A DNA stretch of 44,066 bases from Acidobacteriaceae bacterium (GCA_903642265.1 CAHJWN010000031.1:1-44066); one strand, 5' to 3'. Numbered from the stretch's first letter, positions 34,769 through 43,481 are shown. Notes: generated by a model from the sequence alone, not told the origin. Translations and numbers: made by a program.

Positions 34769-34770
34769 TT

Positions 34771-35946
34771 TTGGCTAAGCGTGACCGTTTCCTCTTTACC
34801 AGTGAGTCCGTGACCGAAGGTCACCCCGATAAGATCGCAGATCAAATCTCCGATTCCATCCTCGATGCCTGCCTGGCCCAGGACCCCTACAGCCGTGTAG
34901 CTTGTGAGACCCTCACCTGCACCGGCCTCGTTGTGATCGCCGGTGAGATCACTACCAAAGCCTATGTCGATTTTCAGACGCTCGTTCGCGACACTGTCTC
35001 CAAGATCGGCTACAACGACGCAACGCATGGCTTCGACTCGAACACCTGCGCTGTCATCTCCACCATTAACAAGCAGTCACCTGATATCGCCATGGGCGTT
35101 GATACCGGTGGCGCGGGCGACCAGGGCATGATGTTCGGTTATGCCTCGAACGAAACGCCAGAGCTGATGCCGACCCCGATCTCGCTGGCGCATAAGCTCG
35201 CGCAGAAGCTATCGGAAGTCCGCAAATCCGGCTTGATGCCGTACCTGCGCCCCGACGGCAAAAGCCAGGTTACGGTGGAATATGACTCCAATCACAGGCC
35301 CGTCCGTGTCGACGCCGTGGTCATCTCGACTCAGCACGCTGAAGAAGTTGGCAATGATCAGCTTCGCGCCGAAGTGATGAAGCACGTTATCCAGGCCGTC
35401 ATTCCTGCCAAACTGCTCGACGCTGATACCAAGTACCACATTAATCCGACCGGCCGCTTCGTAATTGGCGGGCCGATGGGTGACTCGGGCCTGACCGGCC
35501 GCAAAATCATCGTGGACACCTACGGCGGCATGGGCCGTCACGGTGGCGGTGCGTTCTCTGGCAAAGACGCTACCAAGGTTGATCGCTCAGCCGCATACAT
35601 GGCCCGCTACGTCGCCAAGAATATCGTCGCTGCGGGTCTTGCTGACCGCTGCGAAGTTCAACTCGCTTACGCCATTGGAGTTGCCGAGCCGGTGAGCGTA
35701 CTTGTTGAGACATTCGGCACCGGCAAGGTCTCCGAAGATGTGCTCGAGTCCCTTGTTCGGAAGAACTTCTCGCTCACACCCAAGGGCATTATGGAAACGC
35801 TCGATCTGCGCAGGCCGATCTTCAAAGCGACCGCTGCTTACGGCCACTTCGGGCGCGAAGGCGAAGGGTTCACCTGGGAAAACACGGATAAGGCTGCTGC
35901 CTTGGCTGAACAGTCCGGTGTTCACGCTGAACTCGCCGCAAAGTAA
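34771..35946 (+). CDS. metK: S-adenosylmethionine synthetase
   Basis: 391 residues, the usual length. [21 protein letters not shown] (ATP-binding), [28 protein letters not shown] and [19 protein letters not shown] are the hallmark blocks. It makes SAM from Met and ATP. The start is a TTG with AAGGAG nine bases upstream, in a row with the short leader ORF. ahcY, which clears the SAM by-product SAH, lies 3.8 kb downstream on the same strand. I saw no known SAM riboswitch. Confidence 0.98.
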   Translation: MAKRDRFLFTSESVTEGHPDKIADQISDSILDACLAQDPYSRVACETLTCTGLVVIAGEITTKAYVDFQTLVRDTVSKIGYNDATHGFDSNTCAVISTINKQSPDIAMGVDTGGAGDQGMMFGYASNETPELMPTPISLAHKLAQKLSEVRKSGLMPYLRPDGKSQVTVEYDSNHRPVRVDAVVISTQHAEEVGNDQLRAEVMKHVIQAVIPAKLLDADTKYHINPTGRFVIGGPMGDSGLTGRKIIVDTYGGMGRHGGGAFSGKDATKVDRSAAYMARYVAKNIVAAGLADRCEVQLAYAIGVAEPVSVLVETFGTGKVSEDVLESLVRKNFSLTPKGIMETLDLRRPIFKATAAYGHFGREGEGFTWENTDKAAALAEQSGVHAELAAK

Positions 35947-35958
35947 TTGTTCCTCACC

Positions 35959-35998
35959 AACGTGGGCAGGCCCGTCCGGGATTGCCCACGTTTACTTT
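35959..35998 (+). terminator. intrinsic terminator after metK
   Basis: AACGTGGGCA (35959-35968) and TGCCCACGTT (35983-35992) form a perfect 10-bp stem with a 14-nt loop, followed by TTTACTTT. It lies 13 bp after the metK stop. Confidence 0.85.
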
Positions 35999-36145
35999 GC
36001 TGCGTATCACTTTCAAACACATTGCGGTCTTCCTCCACGCCGAATCTTCAGATAGCAACTCGATTGCTTGCGGCTTCAGGTTGATTTATCAGGCACCAAG
36101 CTTGACACTCAAGGCGCTCCATCCCGCCTGGCCGCCGACGGTGAA

Positions 36146-36637
36146 CTACTTCGAAGAGTAGAAGGTGTACGTCGCTGAATACGGGACTCTTGCAAATCCT
36201 CCGGTGTCGCACGGGCCGCTTGGTGCGGCTCCGCTTTTCGTTTCTGAGCGCCGAATAAATTCCACACTAACCAGTTGGCCGGTTCCGCTGGTTCCGTCAG
36301 CTTTCAGCAAAAGCCATGGGATTGATGGTTTATCTGGCGAGGGCGTCTTTGCGACCAGCTTTCCAAGCACGGAGCTTCCATCCTGCAGGTGCCAGATCGG
36401 ACCATCGCCGTGCGAACCAACCTCGACTCCGTTCGCATCGAACAGCCGCGCCGCCGGCGCCACAAATACCCACTGCGCTGATCCAGCGACCGCCTTGCAC
36501 GTATAGATCTGCACACCTTGCCCCTGCACCGTAAGCACCGCGTGTTGCGTAGCAGGGGGCATAGTCGCATCCGGAGCCTGGGCCTGCGTTGCGCAGGCGA
36601 ACAGAAAAATCATTGCTAGAAACAAATGGCTGCGCAT
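36146..36637 (-). CDS. DUF3455 domain protein, secreted
   Basis: 163 residues. A signal peptide (MRSHLFLAMIFLFACATQAQA) is followed by the DUF3455 blocks: QIYTCKAVAGSAQWVFVAPAARLFD, HGDGPIWHLQDGS, WLLLKADGTSGTGQL and GGFARVPYSATYTFY. The fold and role of this family are unknown. Two Cys (in YTCK and GPCDTGG) could form a disulfide. It is convergent with metK and divergent from ada. The family assignment is confident, function is not. Confidence 0.82.
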   Translation of the reverse strand: MRSHLFLAMIFLFACATQAQAPDATMPPATQHAVLTVQGQGVQIYTCKAVAGSAQWVFVAPAARLFDANGVEVGSHGDGPIWHLQDGSSVLGKLVAKTPSPDKPSIPWLLLKADGTSGTGQLVSVEFIRRSETKSGAAPSGPCDTGGFARVPYSATYTFYSSK

Positions 36638-36754
36638 ATCGCAAGTCTATCGCGACCCCTGTGTGCGCATCCTGCCTTCTACTTCGAATGAACAATCCGG
36701 AGTGTCGCCATCTTCGATCCAGTAGACGATACTGGAATCAGTGCCCTGACCACC

Positions 36755-37873
36755 ATGCCGAATCTACCTATCACCGCAACTCCTGCTTTGACTCCGACCC
36801 AGACTTCTGTCCCCAGTCTTTTTCCTGGCCGGGCGTGGCAGCAGGTCCTCGCCCGCGACGCCTCCGCAGACGGTCAGTTCTTCTACGCTGTGAAATCCAC
36901 GAAGATCTACTGCAAGCCGAGCTGCGCCAGCCGCAAGCCTACTCGCAAGAACGTAACCTTCTTTCCAACTGCGGCCGCCGCTGAAGCCGCTGGATATCGA
37001 GCTTGCCTGCGCTGCGAACCAGACCGCACCACCGACAGACCCGATCCGCAAGCTGCTGCTCTAGCCACTGTTGCCGATTACCTGAAAGAGCATGCTGACG
37101 AACGTACGCGGCTCGCAGACCTCGCCAAGGCAACGGGAGTTGGCCGGCTCACCATCCTGCGCGGCTTCAAGCGCGTCCTCGGCGTAACTCCCGGGGAGTT
37201 TGCCAAAGAGCAACGCCTCGCGAAGTTCAAGGAAAAAGTCCGCGAGCCAAAGAAGCGTGTCACCGATGCGATCTACGAGGCCGGTTTCGGCTCCTCGAGC
37301 CGACTGTACGAAAACTCCGCCGTCTCCCTCGGCATGACTCCGCGCGTGATGCGTGAAGGTGGCGCAGGTCTTGTGATCCGCTACACGGTGGCCGATTCAC
37401 CTCTCGGCAAGATGCTCGTCGCCAGCACCGCCTTTGGTATATGCGCAATCCTCTTCGGTCGCGACCGGCAGGAGCTCGAAGCCGACCTGCGGACCAGATT
37501 CTCGAAGGCGCAACTATTACCTGCAAAGGGAAGGACTGGCTGGCTTGCTGAGGCTGTCGCCTTCGTTCTCTCGCAACTCACCGAGAATCCTGCCGCTGCG
37601 AAGTTCCCGCTCGACGTGCGCGCGACCGCATTTCAGCAGCGCGTCTGGAAGGCGCTGCAATCGATTCCTCGCGGCCAGACCCGCAGCTATGGTGAACTTG
37701 CCCGCGAGCTCGGCAAACCCTCTGCCTCCCGTGCTGTCGCAGCCGCCTGCGCCGCAAATCCGATTGCGATTGCGGTTCCCTGCCACAGGCTGGTTGGCGC
37801 TGATGGCTCGCTCACGGGCTATCGCTGGGGGCTTGACCGTAAGCGCAAACTGCTCGATGCGGAGAGCGTCTGA
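36755..37873 (+). CDS. ada: Ada-type methylated-DNA repair protein and regulator
   Basis: 372 residues with all three Ada parts. The N-terminal zinc/phosphotriester domain has C53, C57, C84 and C87 (IYCKPSCASRKPTRKN ... YRACLRCEP), C53 being the expected methyl acceptor. An AraC-type HTH follows (LADLAKATGVGRLTILRGFKRVLG and FGSSSRLYENSAVSLGMTPR). The C-terminal O6-methylguanine methyltransferase domain has AVPCHRLVGADGSLTGYRWG with acceptor C343. It repairs alkylated DNA and, when methylated, activates transcription. The ATG at 36755 lacks a strong Shine-Dalgarno. No alkB or alkA gene is adjacent. Confidence 0.95.
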   Translation: MPNLPITATPALTPTQTSVPSLFPGRAWQQVLARDASADGQFFYAVKSTKIYCKPSCASRKPTRKNVTFFPTAAAAEAAGYRACLRCEPDRTTDRPDPQAAALATVADYLKEHADERTRLADLAKATGVGRLTILRGFKRVLGVTPGEFAKEQRLAKFKEKVREPKKRVTDAIYEAGFGSSSRLYENSAVSLGMTPRVMREGGAGLVIRYTVADSPLGKMLVASTAFGICAILFGRDRQELEADLRTRFSKAQLLPAKGRTGWLAEAVAFVLSQLTENPAAAKFPLDVRATAFQQRVWKALQSIPRGQTRSYGELARELGKPSASRAVAAACAANPIAIAVPCHRLVGADGSLTGYRWGLDRKRKLLDAESV

Positions 37874-38225
37874 TCGCTCGATCGGAGGATCGTGACGCGT
37901 CGACTTTGATGAGAGTCGCCGCTGATCCCGGGCTTCACTTCGGCCCAGTCGCAGATGCTCAACCACCTTCCGCTCTCGCAAGAGTTTCCAGCTCTTCGAT
38001 GTCGCTCCCGGTTGGACATCATAGGACAACGGAGATCAGGAACCCGTGGAAGCACGACTTGGGAGAATGGAAGGGCGATGCCCTGTGCTGACCAGCACAA
38101 CATCAGCTTTCAGCCAACACAAAAACCAGCGGGCCGCGAGGCGTAAGACTCACAATTAGTACCGATCCTCTTCAGTTGGCCGGTGCAGGACGGAAGTTCG
38201 GACGTCCTGCAATTACAGTAGAGCC
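37874..38225. other. intergenic region with several hairpins
   Basis: 352 bp between ada and the MFS gene, without a convincing gene. A small CGATC/GATCG stem at 37879-37892 follows ada. Two back-to-back hairpins lie at 38072-38084 (AGGGC-GAT-GCCCT) and 38085-38098 (GTGCT-GACC-AGCAC). A 9-bp palindrome precedes the MFS gene (separate entry). Confidence 0.5.
38184..38211 (+). promoter_or_regulatory. palindrome just upstream of the MFS gene
   Basis: TGCAGGACG (38184-38192) and CGTCCTGCA (38203-38211) are perfect inverted arms around 10 bases, ending 14 bp before the ATG. It could be an operator for a repressor or a hairpin controlling translation. Confidence 0.5.
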
Positions 38226-39581
38226 ATGCCGACGGCCAAAACCGCAGACAAAGTAGATTCCCGGGCCTTGTACAGCAAGATCAGCTGGAGGCTGATCCCG
38301 TACATCTTTGTTCTTTATATCCTGGCGTATCTCGATCGCGTAAACGTTGGATTTGCGGCGCTTGAAATGCAGCGCGACCTGCACCTTACAGATACCATCT
38401 ACGGGTTTGGCGCGGGTATCTTCTTTCTTGGCTCATCTCTCTTCGACCTTCCCAGCAACCTGCTGCTGAACAAGTTTGGCCCACGCCTCTGGATCGCCCG
38501 CATTATGATCACGTGGGGCATCATCGCCAGTTGCATGTCGCTGGTCAGGGGGCCGCATAGCTTTTACATCATGCGATTTTTTCTGGGTGTCAGCGAGGCT
38601 GGCTTTTTTCCCGGCATGATCCTCTATTTGACTTTCTGGTTCCCATCGCAGGAACGTGCACGCGCGGTAGCCAAGTTTATGACCGCCACCTCGCTTGCGG
38701 GCGTGATTGGTGGCCCGCTGTCGAGCTTTCTGCTGAAGCTCGAAGGTAGCTCTGGCCTGCACGGCTGGCAGTGGCTTTTTATCTGCGAAGGCATTCCGAC
38801 GGTGCTGATGGGCATCTCCGTCCTCTTCTTCCTTAAAGATCGGCCGGACGATGCCAACTGGCTTAGCGATCCGGAAAAGAAGTGGCTTGACGCTGAGTTG
38901 GAACGCGACAGCAAGGAAGGCGGTGCCGCGCAGCGCCACAACCTGCTTGACGCGTTCAAGCTGCCTATTGTGTGGGTGCTTGCGGGCGTCTTCTTCATCG
39001 ACCAGGTAGGCATTTACACCGTAAATCTCTGGATGCCGCTGGTTCTGAACAGCTTTATGCATTCAGGTTCAGCGACGAGTGCTCTCTCCGCTGGAGACGC
39101 CAGCATGATCGCCCGCTATGCGACGCTTCCCTATCTTGCGGCTGCTATCTTCAGCGTCATTATTGGATGGACAAGCGATAAGACGGGCGATCGCCGCTGG
39201 CACATTGCCGGATGCCTTCTGCTCTCCGCGATCGGCTTCGGATGGGCCGGCGTTGCCCACTCGCTGCCTGCCGCACTCTGCGCTTTCGCGCTCGCAGCCA
39301 TGGGCTGGTGGAGCATTATGGGGCCATTCTGGGCACTTCCTACCCGGGTCCTAGGAGGCCGTGCGGCTGCTGGCGGTGTCGCCATTATTACAATGGTGGG
39401 CGGTGTCGGCGGGTTTAGTGGCCCTTATCTGACCGGCCGGCTGCGCGATGCGACCAATAGCTTCTCTACCGGGTTGTTTGTCATCGGCGGATTGGCTGTG
39501 GTCGCGGCTGGACTAAGCCTTGCAATGCGCGAACAATCTGGCTCGGTTAAGGAGAACGGCAAGCCTTCAACCGCAAGATAA
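38226..39581 (+). CDS. MFS transporter, anion:cation symporter (phthalate/tartrate permease) type
   Basis: 451 residues, 12 predicted spans in two halves. The first half has LIPYIFVLYILAYLDRVNVGFAAL, typical of the ACS family (TIGR00893-like), and FFLGVSEAGFFPGMILYLTFWFP. A long cytoplasmic loop (LKDRPDDANWLSDPEKKWLDAEL) with the ACS-type DA.WL..EE. pattern separates the halves. These permeases take up organic acids such as tartrate, phthalate, glucarate or hexuronates with protons. The ATG is preceded by a short GAG; a perfect palindrome lies upstream. No catabolic gene is adjacent, so the substrate is open. Confidence 0.88.
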   Translation: MPTAKTADKVDSRALYSKISWRLIPYIFVLYILAYLDRVNVGFAALEMQRDLHLTDTIYGFGAGIFFLGSSLFDLPSNLLLNKFGPRLWIARIMITWGIIASCMSLVRGPHSFYIMRFFLGVSEAGFFPGMILYLTFWFPSQERARAVAKFMTATSLAGVIGGPLSSFLLKLEGSSGLHGWQWLFICEGIPTVLMGISVLFFLKDRPDDANWLSDPEKKWLDAELERDSKEGGAAQRHNLLDAFKLPIVWVLAGVFFIDQVGIYTVNLWMPLVLNSFMHSGSATSALSAGDASMIARYATLPYLAAAIFSVIIGWTSDKTGDRRWHIAGCLLLSAIGFGWAGVAHSLPAALCAFALAAMGWWSIMGPFWALPTRVLGGRAAAGGVAIITMVGGVGGFSGPYLTGRLRDATNSFSTGLFVIGGLAVVAAGLSLAMREQSGSVKENGKPSTAR

Positions 39582-39635
39582 TTTGTAATAGAACACGGCT
39601 CACGCTTGGAGTTACTACGAGCTTCAGGCTACCGA

Positions 39636-39678
39636 TTACTCCGTGCTTGAAAGAATTCGCAGGAGATTGACGGAGTAA
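39636..39678 (+). promoter_or_regulatory. inverted repeat in the ahcY 5' region
   Basis: TTACTCCGT (39636-39644) and ACGGAGTAA (39670-39678) are perfect complements with a 25-nt loop, 105 bp before the ahcY ATG and 55 bp after the MFS stop. It may terminate the MFS transcript or shape the ahcY leader. No SAH riboswitch consensus was recognised. Confidence 0.4.
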
Positions 39679-39782
39679 ACGTTTCGACACTCCTGTAGCT
39701 GGTTCGCCAATTCTCGGATCCACCCTCGTCCTAACGCTATAAACTTGTAGAGCAAAAGATTTTAGATCCAAAGGAGCTACAG

Positions 39783-41243
39783 ATGGCGACAGCAACACTC
39801 GACAACGCAAGCCTCGCAGGCGCAGCGAAGGACTACAAAGTAGCAGACATCAGCCTTGCCGATTTCGGCCGCAAAGAGATTGACATTGCCGAGCAGGAGA
39901 TGCCTGGCCTTATGTCAATCCGCCGCAAGTATGCCGCAGGCAAGCCTCTTGCTGGAGTCCGCATCACCGGCTCGCTGCATATGACGATCCAGACTGCCGT
40001 GTTGATCGAGACCATGGTTGATCTCGGCGCCGATGTTCGGTGGGCCTCGTGCAACATCTTCTCGACCCAGGACCACGCTGCTGCTGCGATCGCGGCGGCT
40101 GGCGTCCCCGTCTTTGCCTGGAAGGGTGAGACCCTCGAAGAATTCTGGTGGTGCACCAATGAAGCGCTCAGCTTCCCGAACCCTGACGGTGCGGGCCTGC
40201 TCGGCCCGCAACTCGTTATTGATGACGGCGGCGACGTCACCCTCCTCATCCACAAGGGCGTTGAGCTTGAGCGCGGCGACAAATGGGTTGAATCTCCCTC
40301 TGGCTCGACCGAAGAGGACGTCATTAAGACGCTGCTCAAGAAGGTCCATGCCGAGTTCCCAACGCGCTGGCTCGATGTAGCCGCTCAATGGCGCGGGGTC
40401 TCTGAGGAGACGACTACCGGTGTTCATCGGCTCTACAAGATGCTTGAGAAGGGCATCCTGCTGGTACCCGCCATCAACGTAAACGACTCGGTGACGAAGT
40501 CGAAGTTCGACAACCTGTATGGCTGCCGTGAGTCGCTCGTCGATGGAATCAAGCGCGCTACCGACGTTATGATTGCCGGCAAGGTCGCCGTCGTCTGCGG
40601 ATTTGGGGATGTGGGCAAGGGATCAGCGGCCTCGCTCCGCGGGCTTGGAGCTCGCGTCATTGTCACCGAGATCGATCCAATCAACGCGCTGCAAGCATCG
40701 ATGGAGGGATATGAAGTCACGACGATCGAGGAGACACTCGGCCGCGGCGACATCTACGTTACCTGCACCGGCAATGTCGACATTATTACTGTCGACCATA
40801 TGCGCTTGATGAAGGACCAGGCGATTGTCTGCAATATCGGTCACTTTGATAACGAAATTCAGATGGAGCCGCTGAACGCTCTTGATGACGTCACCAAGCT
40901 CAACATCAAACCACAGGTGGACAAGTACACCTTCAGCAGCGGCAACAGCATCTTCGTGCTTGCCGAAGGCCGCCTCGTCAATCTAGGTTGCGCGACCGGT
41001 CACCCCAGCTTCGTGATGTCCAACAGCTTTGCGAATCAGACGCTGGCACAGCTTGATCTTTGGGCAAATAAGGACACCTACAAGATTGGTGTCTATGTGC
41101 TGCCCAAGAAGCTGGACGAAGAAGTGGCTCGTCTGCATCTCGAAAAGATCGGCGTCAAGCTTACAACGCTGAGCACGCGTCAGGCTAACTACCTCAGCGT
41201 TCCTGTAGAAGGCCCGTACAAAGCCGAGGCTTACCGCTACTAA
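39783..41243 (+). CDS. ahcY: adenosylhomocysteinase
   Basis: 486 residues, the long bacterial form with the insertion around residues 145-185. [44 protein letters not shown] binds the adenosine moiety, and [19 protein letters not shown] is the NAD-binding Gly motif. [18 protein letters not shown] contains the catalytic region, and the C-terminus [10 protein letters not shown] completes the cofactor site of the neighbouring subunit. It hydrolyses SAH to adenosine and homocysteine. AAAGGAGC before the ATG gives strong initiation. It forms the SAM-cycle pair with metK nearby. Confidence 0.98.
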   Translation: MATATLDNASLAGAAKDYKVADISLADFGRKEIDIAEQEMPGLMSIRRKYAAGKPLAGVRITGSLHMTIQTAVLIETMVDLGADVRWASCNIFSTQDHAAAAIAAAGVPVFAWKGETLEEFWWCTNEALSFPNPDGAGLLGPQLVIDDGGDVTLLIHKGVELERGDKWVESPSGSTEEDVIKTLLKKVHAEFPTRWLDVAAQWRGVSEETTTGVHRLYKMLEKGILLVPAINVNDSVTKSKFDNLYGCRESLVDGIKRATDVMIAGKVAVVCGFGDVGKGSAASLRGLGARVIVTEIDPINALQASMEGYEVTTIEETLGRGDIYVTCTGNVDIITVDHMRLMKDQAIVCNIGHFDNEIQMEPLNALDDVTKLNIKPQVDKYTFSSGNSIFVLAEGRLVNLGCATGHPSFVMSNSFANQTLAQLDLWANKDTYKIGVYVLPKKLDEEVARLHLEKIGVKLTTLSTRQANYLSVPVEGPYKAEAYRY

Positions 41244-41260
41244 ATCACGTGTATCGCAGC

Positions 41261-41300
41261 AAACAAGTAGGCCGCCGAGTCATCGGCGGCCTACTTGTTT
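41261..41300. terminator. bidirectional terminator between ahcY and the DUF4397 gene
   Basis: Arms 41261-41278 and 41283-41300 are perfect 18-bp complements (starting AAACAAGTAGGCC) with a GTCA loop. The U-rich ends (TTGTTT on the plus strand, and equally on the minus strand) suit termination in both directions. Confidence 0.85.
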
Positions 41301-41318
41301 TGCCCAATCGTGACCGGC

Positions 41319-42131
41319 CTACCCTGTGGTTGAGGGCGAGTCGTAGTCGTTCGCCGTGATTACCTGAAATCCTGGATCGGTAATCACCTGCTGATCCAGC
41401 AGGATGAGTGTTCTGGCTGCACCCGCAGCGTACGTGACTTTGGGCCCTGTGTAGATCGGCACGGTGGTCGCCACGGGCACCGTAGCGGTCGGCAGAAGGA
41501 TCAGCGTGTAGACGCCGGTTGGCACATTGATGTATCCGCTATTCGTTCCAAACACCACGTTTGTGAGGATCGGGGTTACTGTCGCGATGGTCGACCCGGC
41601 AGGAACGAAGTAGACATCGACACCTGTCGAGAAGCGGGTCGCCTGATCCAGAAACCGCACCGAGATCTCTCCCGAAGGCGCGGGCCCACTCTGGTCGGTC
41701 AGAACAGTCTCACTCAGAGCAGCAGCGACATTCCCCACCAGCACTGTGTACTCGGCTGAAGCAGCGAGCGTTGCGCGTGCGGTGACCAACTGCTGCTTCG
41801 ATCCTGCCGTATTTGCGCTGATTGTCGAGATGCCCGGTCCAACTGAAACGTAAGACGTCACAGTCCCGAAGCCGAGGTTGTATGCCAGGACGGTGCCAGC
41901 CTGGTAGACATCCAGCCCCGGTGCATCCGGGGAAGCGTCGATGATCCGCACCTGCGACACCGGTACGCTGCCGGTGATGTTCTGGCAGCCTGGCAGTGCT
42001 CCCAGCAGCAACGCCATGCCGCCTGCGCGGGCCGCAACTCTGAGCAACTTCAGATTGAGTCGGTCCGAATCGGGCGTAACGGGTTGAGTGTTTGTTTTCT
42101 GCATCACAGGTGGAGCGGCCCAAGGTGACAT
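41319..42131 (-). CDS. DUF4397 domain lipoprotein
   Basis: 270 residues. A polar N-region of about 30 residues leads into a hydrophobic stretch (GGMALLLGALPG) and lipobox LPGC with Cys49. The mature part has SQVRIIDASPDAPGLDVYQAG, the DUF4397 signature, and a second related unit from about 148 (SVRFLDQATRFSTGVDVYFVPAG). The domain is immunoglobulin-like and surface exposed; its role is unknown. GAGG lies four bases before the ATG at 42131; an internal ATG at 42104 is an alternative that still leaves the signal intact. It is convergent with ahcY. Confidence 0.82.
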   Translation of the reverse strand: MSPWAAPPVMQKTNTQPVTPDSDRLNLKLLRVAARAGGMALLLGALPGCQNITGSVPVSQVRIIDASPDAPGLDVYQAGTVLAYNLGFGTVTSYVSVGPGISTISANTAGSKQQLVTARATLAASAEYTVLVGNVAAALSETVLTDQSGPAPSGEISVRFLDQATRFSTGVDVYFVPAGSTIATVTPILTNVVFGTNSGYINVPTGVYTLILLPTATVPVATTVPIYTGPKVTYAAGAARTLILLDQQVITDPGFQVITANDYDSPSTTG

Positions 42132-42241
42132 AACGCCTCGATTGCCCCTCCTACTCTACGCGAATTCGCCTCGCTTCGAGAACAAAGCGAGCTCACCCAA
42201 TCGGGTCAGTGCCTTCCGGGTCAATAAAGGAATTGGAGCGT

Positions 42242-42553
42242 TTATTTCTTGACGCGATGCGCGATTACCTGGTCCTTGATCTTGTCGTACGTCGCCGCTG
42301 GAAGAATCCCTTTGGTTGTTAGCTGATTTTTCGCGGTGTAAGGCCGACCGTCGATGATGCGCTTAGCATAGGCATCCCCAATTCCCGGCAGCGCCTTCAA
42401 CTGGTCGACGCTCGCGGTGTTCAAATCAAGTTTGTCAGCGTCTGCTGCGATCTTTTGCGAGACGGCAGGCTTTGCGGCAGGTGCCTGCGAGATTGCGGGA
42501 AAACTAAGAAAAAGCGCGAGAGCGGGAACAAGGATCAGGCGGCGAAGCAGCAT
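42242..42553 (-). CDS. secreted helix-hairpin-helix (ComEA-like) protein
   Basis: 103 residues. A signal peptide ([22 protein letters not shown]) and a short linker lead to [32 protein letters not shown], the ComEA-type helix-hairpin-helix DNA-binding unit, ending IAHRVKK. Such small periplasmic proteins bind DNA, in competence or in unknown roles. AGAGG precedes the ATG. No other competence gene is in the window. Confidence 0.87.
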   Translation of the reverse strand: MLLRRLILVPALALFLSFPAISQAPAAKPAVSQKIAADADKLDLNTASVDQLKALPGIGDAYAKRIIDGRPYTAKNQLTTKGILPAATYDKIKDQVIAHRVKK

Positions 42554-42655
42554 GAAAGAGACCTCTTATTGATTAGGAACAAGGGACCAGTGACAGCCTA
42601 GGGTACACGCACATGCGTGTCAAACGACGTTGCCGGGGATTGATTAGACTTGCTC

Positions 42656-43231
42656 ATGCCTCTCACACTCAGACCTGCTGAAATTGCTGACATCCCCACT
42701 ATCGCCAAGCTAATGAACATTGCCTATCGAGGTACAGGCGGGGGTGGGAGCCGGACCGATGCGAACTGGACGGATGCGAGCTGGACGGATGCGAGCTGGA
42801 CAAATGAGAGCGACTATATCAAAGGCGATCGCACCAGCGAAGCCTCGCTGCGAGAGGAACTCGCACGCAAACCAGATTCGACGTTTCTGATCGCGGAGAT
42901 AGATTCAGACCTCCCAATCTGCGGCTGCGTCTGGCTGGAACCTTTAGCCACAGGTAACTGGTATCTCGGATCGCTGAGCATTGATCCGCAACAGCAGAAC
43001 TCCGGTCTTGGCCGCAGCCTCCTGCAAATGGCTGAGCAATGGGCGAAGAACCGTGGCGCTCGCGTGATAGAGATGCATGTCGTTAATGTGCGCGACACGT
43101 TGATCGCCTGGTACGAACGCCGCGGCTACCATCTCACGGGCGTGACCCACCCATTCCCTTATGGCGATCATCGCTTCGGTACGCCACTGCGCGACGATCT
43201 TGGCTTCGTCGTCTTAGAGAAGCAGCTCTGA
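42656..43231 (+). CDS. GNAT family N-acetyltransferase with a tandem-repeat insertion
   Basis: 191 residues from the ATG at 42656 (a TTG two codons earlier is possible). LTLRPAEIADIPTIAKLMNIAY is the GNAT N-terminus. WYLGSLSIDPQQQNSGLGRSLL carries the acetyl-CoA pyrophosphate loop (Q/RxxGxG/A), and RDTLIAWYERRGYHLTG the C-terminal motif. Between the first helix and motif A is an insert with the unit TDASW repeated (positions 34-53), where the DNA is a 15-bp minisatellite. Acceptor substrate unknown. Confidence 0.85.
   Translation: MPLTLRPAEIADIPTIAKLMNIAYRGTGGGGSRTDANWTDASWTDASWTNESDYIKGDRTSEASLREELARKPDSTFLIAEIDSDLPICGCVWLEPLATGNWYLGSLSIDPQQQNSGLGRSLLQMAEQWAKNRGARVIEMHVVNVRDTLIAWYERRGYHLTGVTHPFPYGDHRFGTPLRDDLGFVVLEKQL
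42755..42814 (+). repeat. 15-bp in-frame minisatellite in the GNAT gene
   Basis: Four units starting at 42755, 42770, 42785 and 42800. The second and third are identical (ACGGATGCGAGCTGG), the first differs slightly and the fourth has decayed. Because each is 15 bp the frame is kept, encoding five residues per unit. Confidence 0.85.
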
Positions 43232-43259
43232 AAAAGGTCATTGAACAAAGCTGGCTCAA

Positions 43260-43293
43260 TTGACAACAGTCGAGCGCGCATCTAGCCTATAAC
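43260..43293 (+). promoter_or_regulatory. promoter of the his operon
   Basis: TTGACA at 43260-43265 is a perfect -35. At 17 bp spacing TAGCCT (43283-43288) is a weak -10; TATAAC (43288-43293) is better but 22 bp away. If the first is used, transcription would start close to the leader ATG at 43296, making the leader mRNA almost leaderless. No Shine-Dalgarno is seen ahead of that ATG. Confidence 0.5.
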
Positions 43294-43295
43294 TC

Positions 43296-43376
43296 ATGTA
43301 CTCGCCTCACCACGGCAGCCACCATCATCATCATGCGACCAGCGTGTTGGCGGCTGTATCCGGTGCGGTGAACTAA
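43296..43376 (+). CDS. hisL: histidine operon leader peptide
   Basis: A 26-codon frame MYSPHHGSHHHHH... ending in TAA, with seven His codons, five of them consecutive (43320-43334). It lies just downstream of a TTGACA promoter, directly upstream of a U-tailed terminator and the hisI and hisG genes. This is the architecture of ribosome-mediated transcription attenuation: stalling on His codons when charged tRNA-His is scarce would favour an antiterminator. There is no homology requirement; the case rests on codon content and position. Confidence 0.85.
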   Translation: MYSPHHGSHHHHHATSVLAAVSGAVN

Positions 43377-43397
43377 CTACCTCACAATCAGGATCCG

Positions 43398-43435
43398 AAA
43401 AGCCCGCTGACGCGCACACCGCGAGCGGGCTTTTT
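43398..43435 (+). terminator. his attenuator terminator
   Basis: AAAAGCCCGCT (43398-43408) and AGCGGGC (43424-43430) followed by TTTTT (43431-43435), with an inner CGCG/CGCG stem (43411-43414, 43420-43423). It is an intrinsic terminator located 47 bp before hisI and after the leader peptide. Alternative pairing is possible: GCGGTG (43365-43370) with CACCGC (43417-43422), and CAGCG (43340-43344) with CGCTG (43405-43409). Either would disrupt it. Confidence 0.88.
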
Positions 43436-43481
43436 ACTGCCTGAAACAAAACTCTTCGAAACCGACATTTGAGAGATCACC

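Noticed and set aside
34617..34770. SAM riboswitch before metK
   Set aside because: I looked for SAM-I, SAM-II and SAM-IV/V-like cores and found no convincing match; a short ORF occupies most of the leader.
39582..39782. SAH riboswitch before ahcY
   Set aside because: One inverted repeat is present but the known conserved SAH-binding core was not recognised, so I list it only as an inverted repeat.
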